From Terriglobia bacterium (lineage in GTDB: Bacteria; Acidobacteriota; Terriglobia; JAJPHL01): a stretch of 64,000 nt of DNA. The position numbers and the translations under genes are program-made. A model generated the notes under the pieces. That model ran no database searches, was not told the DNA's origin, and saw only the letters and a program-made list of their open reading frames with translations. Numbering within the stretch: position 1 is the stretch's first letter; each line of letters starts with the position of its first letter. Shown here piece after piece: positions 7,121-16,683 of this stretch. The stretch is from positions 1-64,000 of the forward strand of contig JAJPHL010000037.1 of the NCBI GenBank assembly GCA_021325275.1, written 5' to 3'.

Positions 7121-7329
7121 AATCCTCCCGTCAGCGCGACGCCTAGAGCGTCTACACGTATGATCGCCGCGCATAGGTAGACCGTCAAGGTATCAGTTGT
7201 AAATACTTTTTCAGGCCATTCGCGTGCCTCCGCCCTGAAATACCTTCGCAGAAATTCAGTGCATTTCCGTAGAGAATACGGCTACCATGGCGGCAGCGGC
7301 GCGGCCCGGTTCGCGCCATCGGAGAAAAA

Positions 7330-9945
7330 ATGAAAACGTCCGCGTCCCATAAGCAATGTCCGATCCAGTTGGAGCAGGTGCTCCGCGAGGAGCGTGAGAA
7401 ACTCCGCCCCAACGGCGAGACAGCCCCTTTGTCGGCGCTGTGCATTTCCGGTGGGGGAATTCGCAGTGCGACCTTTGCCTTAGGCGTGATCCAGGGCTTG
7501 GCCGACTATGGATTGCTCGAACAATTCGACTATCTCTCGACCGTTTCGGGCGGCGGCTATATCGGTGGCTGGCTCAGCTCTTGGACTGCCAGAGCAGGAG
7601 GTATCGAGAAAGTCGCGCCTCGCCTGAAACGGGACCAGAAACCACCGGCCGCCGGAGAATTCGATCCCATCGATCATCTGAGGGAATTCAATAACTATTT
7701 GACTCCGAAACTGGGCTTCTTTTCCGCCGACACCTGGACCGTCGCGGCGACGGTGGCGCGCAATATCCTTTTGAATTGGCTTGTTCTTATTCCGCTCATC
7801 ATGGCCGCATTGATGTTGCCGCGGATGTTACTGTCGGTGGCCCGCTTGGGAGATACCTTCAAGGAGTACTTCGGGTCGGCGTCGGCTGTTTCCACCTCAA
7901 TTTGGGTTGTCTACGTGATTCCGATTGCCGCGGCCGTGGCGCTGGCGTATGCCACTTACAACATGGCGCGATACATGCCGCACGTGGGCGGTGTCGATCA
8001 CACCCAGGAAAAATATTTGCTCAATGTACTTGCGCCTGTCGTGACGGCAGCACTGTTGTTTGTCGCGTTCGATTCGCTCTATTACTGGGGCGATCTGGAG
8101 GTGCCTACGACGCTGCCCCGAGTGATCCTTCAGATCCTGCCGCCGATCGCCACGGGATGGTTGGGTTATCTGGTGGTTTGCGGAAAGCCTCTGAAAGAGC
8201 GGATGCAATTGCTCTTCGGGCCGCTTTCGTTGGCCGTACTGTTGATGGGCATTTGCACCGCAGCTAGCGCTTGGTTTGTCACCAACTATGTATTGCCGCC
8301 TACCACTTGGCCGCAGTATGTCAGCATCGCTCCGCCGCTGCTCTTGTTGGCGCTCGATTTAGGTATCACCGTTTTCGTTGGACTTTCCAGCCGGGTTTTA
8401 GCCGACGACGACCGTGAATGGATCGCCCGATCGTCGGGCTGGATCGAGTTGTTCTGTGTTTGCTGGCTGGGGGCTTGCGCGCTCGTGTTGCTGATTCCCG
8501 GCGGAATCCTCGAAGCGACGTATAAGTATCACACCGCCGGCGGGTTGGCGGGGCTCAGCGCGATCTCAGGCTGGCTCACCAGCCGGTTGTCGAGTGCCAG
8601 TTCCACAAAACCGTCTGTGATGATGAAGATCGCCAAGAGTGCTGCGCCGCTGGTTTTTGTCCTTTCGGTTGCAGTGGGATTATCCATCCTTACGAACGTA
8701 TTGCTTGTCAAAACCGGATCGGTCTTTCCCATGATCAGTGGCGATGAAGTGACCACTCCGGCCTGGTGGGAGCACACGAATCTTTTGGAGCACACGCCGT
8801 GGGAGGTTGTGTTGTTGTGGGGATCGTCTTTCTTTTTTTTCAGCTGGGTCGCCGCGCATTTCATCAACATCAATACCTTTTCGCTACAGGGCATGTATCG
8901 GAATCGTTTGATTCGCGCCTACCTCGGCGCGTCGAACTTGAATCGCCGCGCCAGCCGTTTCACTGGGTTTTCGAACACCGACAACGTCCTGATGCGCGAC
9001 ATGCGCGCCGTCTGGAAGCCGTTTCACGTTGTGAATATGGCATTGAACCTGGTCTCCGGCAGCCGCCTGGCGTGGCAGCAGAGAAAGGCGCAATCCTTTA
9101 CGGTGTCGCCGCTGCACGCCGGCAGCTTCGATCTCGGCTATCGGGATTCTTCACACTATGGCGGTCCGGACGGGATTTCCTTGGGAACCGCGGTGGCGAT
9201 TTCCGGCGCGGCGGCGAGTCCCAACATGGGCTATCATTCGTCGCCGGTGATTGGCTTCATCATGACGCTGTTTAACGCGCGGCTCGGCTCGTGGCTCGGC
9301 AATCCCGGTGACGCCGGCGACAAAACGTGGAAGCTCGGGGGGCCGCAGTCCGCGGTACGCTCGCTGGTGTCGGAATCGCTGGGGCTGACTACCAACTCAA
9401 GTTCCTACGTCTACCTTTCCGACGGCGGGCATTTCGAGAATCTCGCGCTGTATGAGATGGTGATGCGCCGCGTGAAGCATATCGTTGTGCTTGACGGTGG
9501 TTGCGATCCGGCGCTGGGATATGAAGATCTCGGTAACGCCGTGCGGAAGATCCGAATCGATATGAACATTCCGATCGTCTTCGAGGATCCCTTGATTCGA
9601 GGATTGAAGGATCGCAAGAAGCGCTGCGCCGTCGCGACGATCAAATACTCCGCCGTCGACTCCACTTGCGAAGACGGCGTGTTGGTGTATGTCAAACCGA
9701 TCTTGCTATCGACCGAGCCTCCCGACGTGGGCAGTTATGCGTGCACCAGTCCGTCGTTTCCGCATGAAACCACCGGTGACCAGTGGATCAACGAATCGCA
9801 GACGGAGAGCTATCGGATTCTCGGCCGGCACACCATGGATGAGATCTGCAGAAATTGGCGGGGCAAAACCGTGGACGATTTCACCCAGCATGTGGCGGCC
9901 TCGTATCTGAGCGGCGAAACGAAATCACAGGCCGCCGCCGGGTAA
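7330..9945 (+). CDS. Patatin-like phospholipase with a multi-pass membrane insert
   Basis: 871 aa. The oxyanion loop is GGGIRS (41-46), the nucleophile is S73 in TVSGGGYIGGW, and the catalytic aspartate is D698 in LSDGGHFENLALYE, so the catalytic dyad is intact. Between the halves (about 135-530) there are roughly eight to ten hydrophobic segments, placing the enzyme in the inner membrane with the catalytic domain split around them. It likely hydrolyses acyl esters of membrane lipids. A GGAG sequence precedes ATG 7330 by 5 nt. No operon partner; the neighbours are a divergent propeller gene and a downstream SBBP gene. Confidence 0.85.
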   Translation: MKTSASHKQCPIQLEQVLREEREKLRPNGETAPLSALCISGGGIRSATFALGVIQGLADYGLLEQFDYLSTVSGGGYIGGWLSSWTARAGGIEKVAPRLKRDQKPPAAGEFDPIDHLREFNNYLTPKLGFFSADTWTVAATVARNILLNWLVLIPLIMAALMLPRMLLSVARLGDTFKEYFGSASAVSTSIWVVYVIPIAAAVALAYATYNMARYMPHVGGVDHTQEKYLLNVLAPVVTAALLFVAFDSLYYWGDLEVPTTLPRVILQILPPIATGWLGYLVVCGKPLKERMQLLFGPLSLAVLLMGICTAASAWFVTNYVLPPTTWPQYVSIAPPLLLLALDLGITVFVGLSSRVLADDDREWIARSSGWIELFCVCWLGACALVLLIPGGILEATYKYHTAGGLAGLSAISGWLTSRLSSASSTKPSVMMKIAKSAAPLVFVLSVAVGLSILTNVLLVKTGSVFPMISGDEVTTPAWWEHTNLLEHTPWEVVLLWGSSFFFFSWVAAHFININTFSLQGMYRNRLIRAYLGASNLNRRASRFTGFSNTDNVLMRDMRAVWKPFHVVNMALNLVSGSRLAWQQRKAQSFTVSPLHAGSFDLGYRDSSHYGGPDGISLGTAVAISGAAASPNMGYHSSPVIGFIMTLFNARLGSWLGNPGDAGDKTWKLGGPQSAVRSLVSESLGLTTNSSSYVYLSDGGHFENLALYEMVMRRVKHIVVLDGGCDPALGYEDLGNAVRKIRIDMNIPIVFEDPLIRGLKDRKKRCAVATIKYSAVDSTCEDGVLVYVKPILLSTEPPDVGSYACTSPSFPHETTGDQWINESQTESYRILGRHTMDEICRNWRGKTVDDFTQHVAASYLSGETKSQAAAG

Positions 9946-10105
9946 CGGAGGTTACGTTCGTCGCCGTTTCCAATCGGTCCTCATCTTCTCGAAGCGCCCG
10001 AGCAGCGCGTGCGACTTCCACGCGGCGAAATTACTTGAATCGAGACGCGCTCTTCACGCGTCAAAACCAGTAGTCCGCTCCGCGCCGGGAAGGATCACCA
10101 CCTCT

Positions 10106-13087
10106 ATGAAACGTCTCACTGCCGTACTTGTGCCCGGACTTGTGTTTTGTGGCGCGCTCGCGCACGGGCAGCAACGGCCTCCGCTTTCCGCCAAAGTCAG
10201 TAACTTGCCGCTCAGCTTCGAGGCGAATGTTGGACAAGCCGGCGCACAGACGGGCAGCGATGTGCACTTCATCGCGCGAAGCGGCGCAAACGTTTTGCAT
10301 TTCACACCTGACGGTGTGGCGCTTGGGCAAGGAATAAGAATTCGCTTCGAGAAATCCGCCACTCCCACGGGCGAGGAACGATTGCCGGGCCGAGTGAACT
10401 ATCTGATCGGGCGCGATCCGGCAAAGTGGCACACCAACGTGCCGACCTTCGCGAAGGTGCGATATCGCAACGTCTATCCCGGCATCGACATCGTCTACTA
10501 CGGCAACAATCGTCAGCTCGAATACGATTTCATCGTCGCGCCCGGCGCCGACCCTACCGCCATTCGCATGCATCTGGATGGCGCGACGCCATTGCGCGTG
10601 GCATCGAATGGCGATTTGACCGCGGGTCCGATCACGCTGCGCAAACCGGCCGTTTTTCAGGAAGCGAATGGCACGCGAACCAGCATCTCCGGCGATTTTG
10701 CGCTGGCCGCCGGCGGCGCGGTGGAATTTCGCGTGGGCCCGTACGATCGCACCAAGCCGCTGGTGATCGATCCGGTGCTCGTGTTTTCGACATACCTGGG
10801 CGGAAGCGCCACAGACGTCGCGAACGCCATGGCGGTGGATGCGAGCGGCAACGTCTACCTCGCCGGCGGCACGATCTCGCCCGATTTTCCCGTGACATCC
10901 GGTGTTTTTCAGAGCAAATTAAACTCGGCGCCCGGATTCGGGGCGGCGTTCGTGAGCAAACTTAACGCTGCGGGAACGGCGTTGATCTATTCGACGTATG
11001 TTGGAGGAACGGGCGGAGAATCGGCATATGGCCTGGCCGTTGACGCGGCGGGCGACGCTTACTTCGTCGGTCAAACGGCGTCGAAAGATTTTCCGGCGAC
11101 TGCCGGCGCATTTCAAACCGCTATCATCGGATCGCGCGATTCCTTTGTTGCCAAGTTGAATCCCACCGGCACGGCGCTGCTCTACGCAACTTACCTGGGC
11201 GGCACGACGACGACGTATGAATGCTGCGACGGCGCTTCGGCGGTCGCGGTGGATGCCGCCGGCAACGCCTACGTCACCGGCGATACTTACGCCACCGGAT
11301 TTCCGGTGACGCCGGGTGCGCCGCAAACGAAACTCGCCTCGGGCCTGGCCGAGAACGCTTTCGTGACGAAACTGAATCCCACCGGCACCGCGCTCGTGTA
11401 CTCGACGTTGCTGGGCGGCAGCGGACAAGGCTCGTTTTCCATTGGACCGGCGGTGTTCGATGGTGATTTCGGAACTGCGATCGCCGTCGATGCCGCGGGC
11501 AATGCCTACGTCACGGGCGTCGCGTATTCCACGAATTTTCCCGTGACGGCCGGCGCGTTTCAAAGCACGAACAAAGCGGCGACCACGCAAGGCGTCGTTA
11601 GCTCGATCCCGGGCTTCAACGCTTTTCTCACGAAGATCAATCCTGCAGGGACGGCGTTTGTCTTCTCAACCTATTTAGGCGGCAGCGGCGTGACGTTTCC
11701 CAATGGCCCCAGCGGAACGTCGATGGTCATTCTAGGCGATCGCGCGAACGCGCTGGCGGTGGACGGCGCCGGGAACATCTACATCGCAGGTGTGGCCTAC
11801 TCTGCTGATTTCCCAACGACGACAGGCGCGTATCAAACCAAACTGCAAGCGTCGCAGCCGGTCGCTGCTGGGAACTTCGGACTCATCGGATCGAACGCGT
11901 TTGTCGCGAAGATGAATGCCGCCGGCAACGCGCTGCTTTTTTCAACTTTTCTCGGAGGCAGCGGCACGGATCGTGCGAACGCGATGGCGATCGACGCGGC
12001 GGGCAACGTGTACCTCGCGGGCTCGACCACATCCACCGATTTCCCGGTGATGGCCGGCGCGCTGCAATCGGTCAACAAAGCGGCGGTGACGAACAAAGCG
12101 AGCAGCGGGTTCCTTGCGGAACTGAATCCGGCGGGCGCGGCGCTGCTCTATTCCACGTATTTCGGCGGTAGCGGCATCGCCACGGCGAATCAGTCGCTAG
12201 GCGACGCGGCGTACAGCTTGGCGCTCGATTCATCCGCCAACGTGTACATTGTGGGATCGGCTTACTCCTCCGATTTCCCGACGACGCAGGGCGCGTTGCA
12301 AACCAACAACGCGGCGGCGGCCAAAGGCGGGACGAACGCGTTTGTGGCGAAATTCAATCTGACCGCGGCGTCGGGCGGCGCGCCTTCGGTCCGCCCGAAC
12401 TTCGGCGTGGTTGACGGTGCGAGTTACAAATCGACGTTGGCGGCGGGCGAGTTGGCGACTTTGTTCGGCTACAATCTCGGCGTGACCACGGCCAGCGCGT
12501 CGGGAACACCGCTGGGCACGAGTTTGGGCGGAACGCAGGTCATGATCGGTGGCATCGCTGCGCCGTTGCTGTACGTTTCTCCGTCGCAAATCAATCTGCA
12601 AGTGCCCTGGGAAGTGAGCGGACCCGCGCGGCCTTCAATCGTCGTCACGACACCCTCTGGCGCCACGCCCGCCGCGGCCTCGCCCACGTGGAGCGCCGCG
12701 GCTCCCGCGATCTTCGCGGCGAATTCCTCAGGCGTGGGGCAGGGCGCGGTGATCGCCACCACCGGGCAAATCGCAGCGCCGGGAACGCCCGCGACGCGCG
12801 GACAATACGTCATGATTTTTTGCACCGGCTTAGGCGCGGTGTCGAATCAACCGGCGACAGGCGTGGCGGCGACTGCGTCCATGCTATCGAACACCACGCT
12901 CACGCCAACGGTGACAATCGGCGGCGTGCTGACGACCACAAATTTCTCCGGCCTCGCACCGGGATTTGTTGGACTCTACCAAGTGAACGCGCTGGTTCCC
13001 ACGACGATCTCGGCCGGATCGGCGGTGTCGGTGAGCATGAGCGTCAACGGAGTGTCGTCGAACACGGTGACGATTGCGGTGCAGTAA
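10106..13087 (+). CDS. Secreted SBBP-repeat propeller with Solibacter-type C-terminal domain
   Basis: 993 aa with a signal peptide (MKRLTAVLVPGLVFCGALAHG). Residues about 30-225 form the N-terminal domain common to these proteins (SFEANVGQ, NVYPGIDIVYY). Then come about eight SBBP repeats with the recurring pattern 'STYLGGS..D.A.AhAVDaaGNaYVaG.t.S.dFPvT.GAfQ' (about 230-750). The last 220 residues (about 770-993) match the TIGR03437 domain: GELATLFGYNLG, YVSPSQINLQVPWE and GLAPGFVGLYQVN. The protein is probably exported and may act in adhesion or surface structure. A GGAAGGA Shine-Dalgarno sequence precedes the start. Confidence 0.88.
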   Translation: MKRLTAVLVPGLVFCGALAHGQQRPPLSAKVSNLPLSFEANVGQAGAQTGSDVHFIARSGANVLHFTPDGVALGQGIRIRFEKSATPTGEERLPGRVNYLIGRDPAKWHTNVPTFAKVRYRNVYPGIDIVYYGNNRQLEYDFIVAPGADPTAIRMHLDGATPLRVASNGDLTAGPITLRKPAVFQEANGTRTSISGDFALAAGGAVEFRVGPYDRTKPLVIDPVLVFSTYLGGSATDVANAMAVDASGNVYLAGGTISPDFPVTSGVFQSKLNSAPGFGAAFVSKLNAAGTALIYSTYVGGTGGESAYGLAVDAAGDAYFVGQTASKDFPATAGAFQTAIIGSRDSFVAKLNPTGTALLYATYLGGTTTTYECCDGASAVAVDAAGNAYVTGDTYATGFPVTPGAPQTKLASGLAENAFVTKLNPTGTALVYSTLLGGSGQGSFSIGPAVFDGDFGTAIAVDAAGNAYVTGVAYSTNFPVTAGAFQSTNKAATTQGVVSSIPGFNAFLTKINPAGTAFVFSTYLGGSGVTFPNGPSGTSMVILGDRANALAVDGAGNIYIAGVAYSADFPTTTGAYQTKLQASQPVAAGNFGLIGSNAFVAKMNAAGNALLFSTFLGGSGTDRANAMAIDAAGNVYLAGSTTSTDFPVMAGALQSVNKAAVTNKASSGFLAELNPAGAALLYSTYFGGSGIATANQSLGDAAYSLALDSSANVYIVGSAYSSDFPTTQGALQTNNAAAAKGGTNAFVAKFNLTAASGGAPSVRPNFGVVDGASYKSTLAAGELATLFGYNLGVTTASASGTPLGTSLGGTQVMIGGIAAPLLYVSPSQINLQVPWEVSGPARPSIVVTTPSGATPAAASPTWSAAAPAIFAANSSGVGQGAVIATTGQIAAPGTPATRGQYVMIFCTGLGAVSNQPATGVAATASMLSNTTLTPTVTIGGVLTTTNFSGLAPGFVGLYQVNALVPTTISAGSAVSVSMSVNGVSSNTVTIAVQ

Positions 13088-13090
13088 AGT

Positions 13091-13118
13091 GCATCATTGT
13101 GATGCGCCGTGCTACAAT
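13091..13118 (+). promoter_or_regulatory. vapBC promoter and candidate operator
   Basis: GCATCA-TTG-TGATGC (13091-13105) is a 6-bp perfect inverted repeat just upstream of a TACAAT -10 (13113-13118). VapB proteins usually repress their own operon through such a site. ATG 13125 is 6 nt past the -10, which suggests a leaderless mRNA. Confidence 0.5.
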
Positions 13119-13124
13119 CGTGAA

Positions 13125-13379
13125 ATGAAGGCGATCACGCTGAGAAACGTCCCCCCGCGACTGGTGCGGCAGATCGAGCGGAAGGCGCGCGAGAACCGAA
13201 CGAGCTTGAATCAAGCCGTGATCGCACTACTCGATGAGACCACACCGCCACCTCGGCCGAAAAGAGCCGCCAGAACCGATTTGAGTTTTCTCGTCGGCTC
13301 GTGGACCAAAGCGGAAGCTGCAGCTTTTGAAAAGTCCTTGGCTTCTCAGCGCACCATCGATCCCGAGTTGTGGCAATAG
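13125..13379 (+). CDS. vapB: Ribbon-helix-helix antitoxin, VapB type
   Basis: 84 aa starting MKAITLRNVPPRLVRQIERKA, an N-terminal strand and helix typical of ribbon-helix-helix DNA binding, followed by NRTSLNQAVIALL. The C-terminus (DLSFLVGSWTKAEAAAFEKSL) would wrap the toxin. The open frame starts at 13074, but the promoter at 13113 and the fold favour ATG 13125. The toxin gene begins 6 nt after its stop. Its expected roles are to neutralise VapC and repress the operon. Confidence 0.8.
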   Translation: MKAITLRNVPPRLVRQIERKARENRTSLNQAVIALLDETTPPPRPKRAARTDLSFLVGSWTKAEAAAFEKSLASQRTIDPELWQ

Positions 13380-13385
13380 CTGACC

Positions 13386-13790
13386 GTGCGATCCCTTCCG
13401 GACACATCCGCCTATTCGCGCATGATCATGGGTAACGCCGCCGTCCGCCATGCGCTGGAATCGAGCGAAGGCATTGCCTTCAGCCCGGTGGTCCTCGGCG
13501 AACTCAAGTCCGGCTTCCTCAAGGGAGCGCGCCGGCGTCAAAATGAGGAGAACCTACGGAGATTCCTCGATGTCACCGACGCCGAAATACTGCGGATCGA
13601 TGGCGACACCAGCGAATGCTACGCCGAAATTCTGGATTCTCTGCGGCGAGCGGGAACGCCGATCCCAACGAACGACATTTGGATTGCCGCCAGTGCCATG
13701 CAATACGGCTTGCGCGTGATTACGTCGGACGAGCATTTCCGCTTGATTCCTCAGATCCTCGTGGACTTCTATCAGGTCGAGCGTTCGTAA
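13386..13790 (+). CDS. vapC: PIN-domain toxin, VapC type
   Basis: 134 aa from a GTG start. The PIN nuclease acidic residues are visible: D6 (LPDTSAYS), E39 (LGELKSG), D97 (TNDIWIAASA) and D115 (TSDEHF). VapC toxins are Mg-dependent RNases, often cutting tRNA or rRNA. The gene follows the antitoxin gene by 6 nt, so the two form one operon. Nothing looks damaged. Confidence 0.85.
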   Translation: MRSLPDTSAYSRMIMGNAAVRHALESSEGIAFSPVVLGELKSGFLKGARRRQNEENLRRFLDVTDAEILRIDGDTSECYAEILDSLRRAGTPIPTNDIWIAASAMQYGLRVITSDEHFRLIPQILVDFYQVERS

Positions 13791-13825
13791 CCGCCGCAGC
13801 GTTTGATACAATCGCGATCGTTCCC

Positions 13826-16081
13826 ATGCCGCTCGCTTCTGGAAAAACGCTCGGTCACTACTCGATCGTCGCGCCGCTCGGCGCCGGCGCCATGGGCGAG
13901 GTCTATCGCGCGCGCGACTCGCGACTCGGCCGCGAAGTGGCCGTCAAAGTATTGCCCGCCGACAAAATGAGCGGCGACCGCTTGCGTCGTTTCCTGCGCG
14001 AAGCCAGCGCTGCCGCGCGATTGAATCATCCCAACGTGGTGGCGATCCACGACATTGGAGAGCACGAAAGCGTGCACTTCATCGTCATGGAGTACATCGA
14101 CGGCCCGGCGCTTGGCGCGGTGATTCCCCCGAGCGGTCTCGACACGCCTACCGCGCTCGAATATGCCAAGCAAATTGCCGGAGCCCTCGCCAAAGCGCAT
14201 GACGCGGGCGTGGTGCATCGCGACTTGAAGCCGGCCAACATCATGCTCACGCGCGACGGCGCGATCAAGGTTGTCGACTTTGGACTGTCCACGTTCGTCT
14301 CGTCCGGCGACGCCGATCTCACCGCGGAAACGATGCCGGGAACGGTGCTTGGCACGCCGAGCTACATGTCGCCGGAACAAGCGGGCGGACGTCCCACCGA
14401 TGCGCGATCCGATATTTTTTCGTTCGGCGTGGTGTTGTACGAAATGCTTAGCGGGCAGCGGGCGTTTCATCGCGAGAATCCCATGGCGACAATGGCCGCG
14501 ATCTTGACGCAGGAGCCCCGGCCCTTGCGCGAGACGGCCCCGCGCACGCCGCCCGATTTCGAGCGCATCGTCGCGCGTTGCCTGCGCAAAGAAGCTGAAA
14601 AGCGTTTCCAAAACGCCACCGATTTGAAACTGGCGCTGGAAGATGTGGGCGCCGCAGCCACGGCCATAACTTCAACGCAAGCGGCCTCCGCCGTGAAAGA
14701 AGAAACACCGTCCATCGCCGTGCTGCCCTTCGCGAACCTCAGCGGCGACAAGGACAACGAATATTTTTCCGATGGACTCGCCGAGGAAATCCTCAACGCG
14801 CTCACCCAAATTCCGGGACTCCGTGTGATCGCGCGCGCCTCGGCGTTTGCGTTTCGCGGACGCGAGCATGCCACCGCCGAGATTGTCGAAAAGCTTCGCG
14901 TGCGCAGCATCCTGCAAGGCAGCGTCCGGCGCGCCGGCAATCGCGTGCGCGTCACGGCGCAATTGATCGACACGGCCGACGAGTCGCAACTGTGGTCGGA
15001 GCGCTACGATCGCGAGATGGACGACGTATTCGCGATTCAAGATGAAGTGGCGCACGCGATCGTGGAAAAGCTCAAGGTGAAGTTGGCGCGTCCCGGCGAG
15101 CGGCTGGTGAAAGCGTACACGGAGAATCAAGAGGCTCACAGCTTATATCTGAAGGGCATTTTCAACTTGAGCCGCTACACGCCGGACGAACTGGCGAAGG
15201 GCGGACGTTTTCTCGACGAAGCCGTGGCGATCGATCCGGGACACGCCCAGGCATGGGTGCATTTGGCGGAATATCACATTCACCTGGCGTTTTCGGGAGG
15301 CGCTCCCCGTCCGCACTTAGCGAGTGCCATGGACGCGGCCGAGCACGCCATCAATGCCGATCCATCGCTATCGGCGGCGCACGCCGCGCTCGCGATTACT
15401 CGCGGGTTCTATCAATTTCGCTGGGCCGAAGCGCTGGCGATGATCGAATCGTCCGCGCACTTGCCGGCCAATCCCTGGCATTACGTCTGGGGCGGCGTGG
15501 TGATGGGCGCCAACGGACGAATCGAAGATGCCATTCGCCATGTGACGCGAGCGCTCGATCTCGATCCACTTTCCAGCCTGGCGCGCTATCTGTTGGCGAT
15601 CTACAACCTTTATCTAGGACGCTACGAGGAAACCTGCCACTTCGCAAAGGATACTCTCGAAATCAACAAGAACATGACCGGACAGCTCGCGATTCTGGGC
15701 CTCGGTCTCCTGAATCTGGGACGAATCGAAGAAGGCGTCGAAAGCCTGGAGAGCGCGCTACGCGTGCATCCGCGCCTAACGGCCTTTGCCGGTTATCTTG
15801 GCATTGCCTATGTACGCGCGGGACGCCGCGCCGACGCCGAGCGCCTACTTGCGCAAAAGCTGGAGCAACACAAGACAGAGGGCGGTTCCCCGTTCGCGCT
15901 GGTCTTGTGCGCTCTGGGACTGGGCGACATGACGCAGACGTTAAAGTTTCTTGAAATCGCGATCGAGGAGCACGATCCCTGGCTCGGCTTCATGCCGGGC
16001 AATCCTTACTTCGAGCCGCTGCGCTCGGATCCGCGCTTCATCGAGATCATGAAACGCGTCGGGTTGCCCAATTACGTCTAG
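13826..16081 (+). CDS. Ser/Thr protein kinase with TolB-like domain and TPR repeats
   Basis: 751 aa from ATG 13826; the open frame starts earlier but overlaps vapC. The kinase domain spans about 10-275, with glycine loop GAGAMG (19-24), K41, HRDLKPAN (D133), DFG (151-153) and TPSYMSPEQ. After a short linker comes SIAVLPFANLSGDKDNEYFSDGL (about 293-410), the TolB-like segment often joined to kinases and adenylate cyclases in acidobacteria. TPR-type repeats fill about 430-740. There is no obvious membrane helix, so it is probably cytosolic. TACAAT at 13807-13812 may be its -10. It abuts the convergent BON gene with no gap. Confidence 0.88.
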   Translation: MPLASGKTLGHYSIVAPLGAGAMGEVYRARDSRLGREVAVKVLPADKMSGDRLRRFLREASAAARLNHPNVVAIHDIGEHESVHFIVMEYIDGPALGAVIPPSGLDTPTALEYAKQIAGALAKAHDAGVVHRDLKPANIMLTRDGAIKVVDFGLSTFVSSGDADLTAETMPGTVLGTPSYMSPEQAGGRPTDARSDIFSFGVVLYEMLSGQRAFHRENPMATMAAILTQEPRPLRETAPRTPPDFERIVARCLRKEAEKRFQNATDLKLALEDVGAAATAITSTQAASAVKEETPSIAVLPFANLSGDKDNEYFSDGLAEEILNALTQIPGLRVIARASAFAFRGREHATAEIVEKLRVRSILQGSVRRAGNRVRVTAQLIDTADESQLWSERYDREMDDVFAIQDEVAHAIVEKLKVKLARPGERLVKAYTENQEAHSLYLKGIFNLSRYTPDELAKGGRFLDEAVAIDPGHAQAWVHLAEYHIHLAFSGGAPRPHLASAMDAAEHAINADPSLSAAHAALAITRGFYQFRWAEALAMIESSAHLPANPWHYVWGGVVMGANGRIEDAIRHVTRALDLDPLSSLARYLLAIYNLYLGRYEETCHFAKDTLEINKNMTGQLAILGLGLLNLGRIEEGVESLESALRVHPRLTAFAGYLGIAYVRAGRRADAERLLAQKLEQHKTEGGSPFALVLCALGLGDMTQTLKFLEIAIEEHDPWLGFMPGNPYFEPLRSDPRFIEIMKRVGLPNYV

Positions 16082-16597
16082 CTACTTGCCGACCTTCAAA
16101 TTGTTCGTCACGTTGAAGACGCCGCTGACGCCTTTGGCGCGCATCGTGACGAGATCCTTGTCGCTCTCGGTGTCCACCACGCCTTCGAGCGCGACGTTGC
16201 CGTTCTTCACGACGATGTGAATCGGTTTCACCACGCCCAGCGCGTAGCGTTCCAGCGCCGGATATCCGTAGATCGACAGGAACAGCGCGCGACGCAACTG
16301 ATCGTCCATGGGCGACGGTGGCAGCACCTCAATCTGGTTGTTGACGGACTCTACGCCCTCGATCTCCTTCACCGTGTTTTCGGCGTCGGGCTTGAGCGAC
16401 GGGCGTGTCACCGCGCCGAGCAGCGTTACTCGGTCGCCCTCAACCTTGTACTCGAGATTATCGAAGACGTTGAAGTACGGCAGTGAGAGCAGGTGATGCC
16501 GCACTTCCTTCTCGATACGGCTGTTTGGTTTGTTGGGTGCCTGCGCCAAAGCAGCGGCGGCGAGAAAAAGAGCGAGCGCGACAGCGGAAAATCTCAT
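16082..16597 (-). CDS. Secreted protein with two BON domains
   Basis: 171 aa with a signal peptide (MRFSAVALALFLAAAALAQ). Two BON domains follow, at about 28-95 (VEGDRVTLLGAV...VEGVESVNNQIEV pattern) and 100-168 (VVKNGNVALEGVVDTESDKDL...GVFNVTNNLKV). BON domains bind phospholipid or peptidoglycan in the periplasm, and OsmY-like proteins share this layout. GGGAGGG precedes the start. The stop abuts that of the convergent kinase gene. Confidence 0.85.
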   Translation of the reverse strand: MRFSAVALALFLAAAALAQAPNKPNSRIEKEVRHHLLSLPYFNVFDNLEYKVEGDRVTLLGAVTRPSLKPDAENTVKEIEGVESVNNQIEVLPPSPMDDQLRRALFLSIYGYPALERYALGVVKPIHIVVKNGNVALEGVVDTESDKDLVTMRAKGVSGVFNVTNNLKVGK

Positions 16598-16683
16598 GTG
16601 TCCCTCCCGGAATCTTTCTATTTCCAGGCTAGCGTGCAGACTCGCTGAGTGTCTGTGCCGAAGTGAACAATGGAGGACGCCGA

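Noticed and set aside
13616-13825. Upstream extension of the Ser/Thr kinase
   Set aside because: It overlaps vapC in another frame, lacks kinase or signal features, and the kinase domain begins right after ATG 13826.
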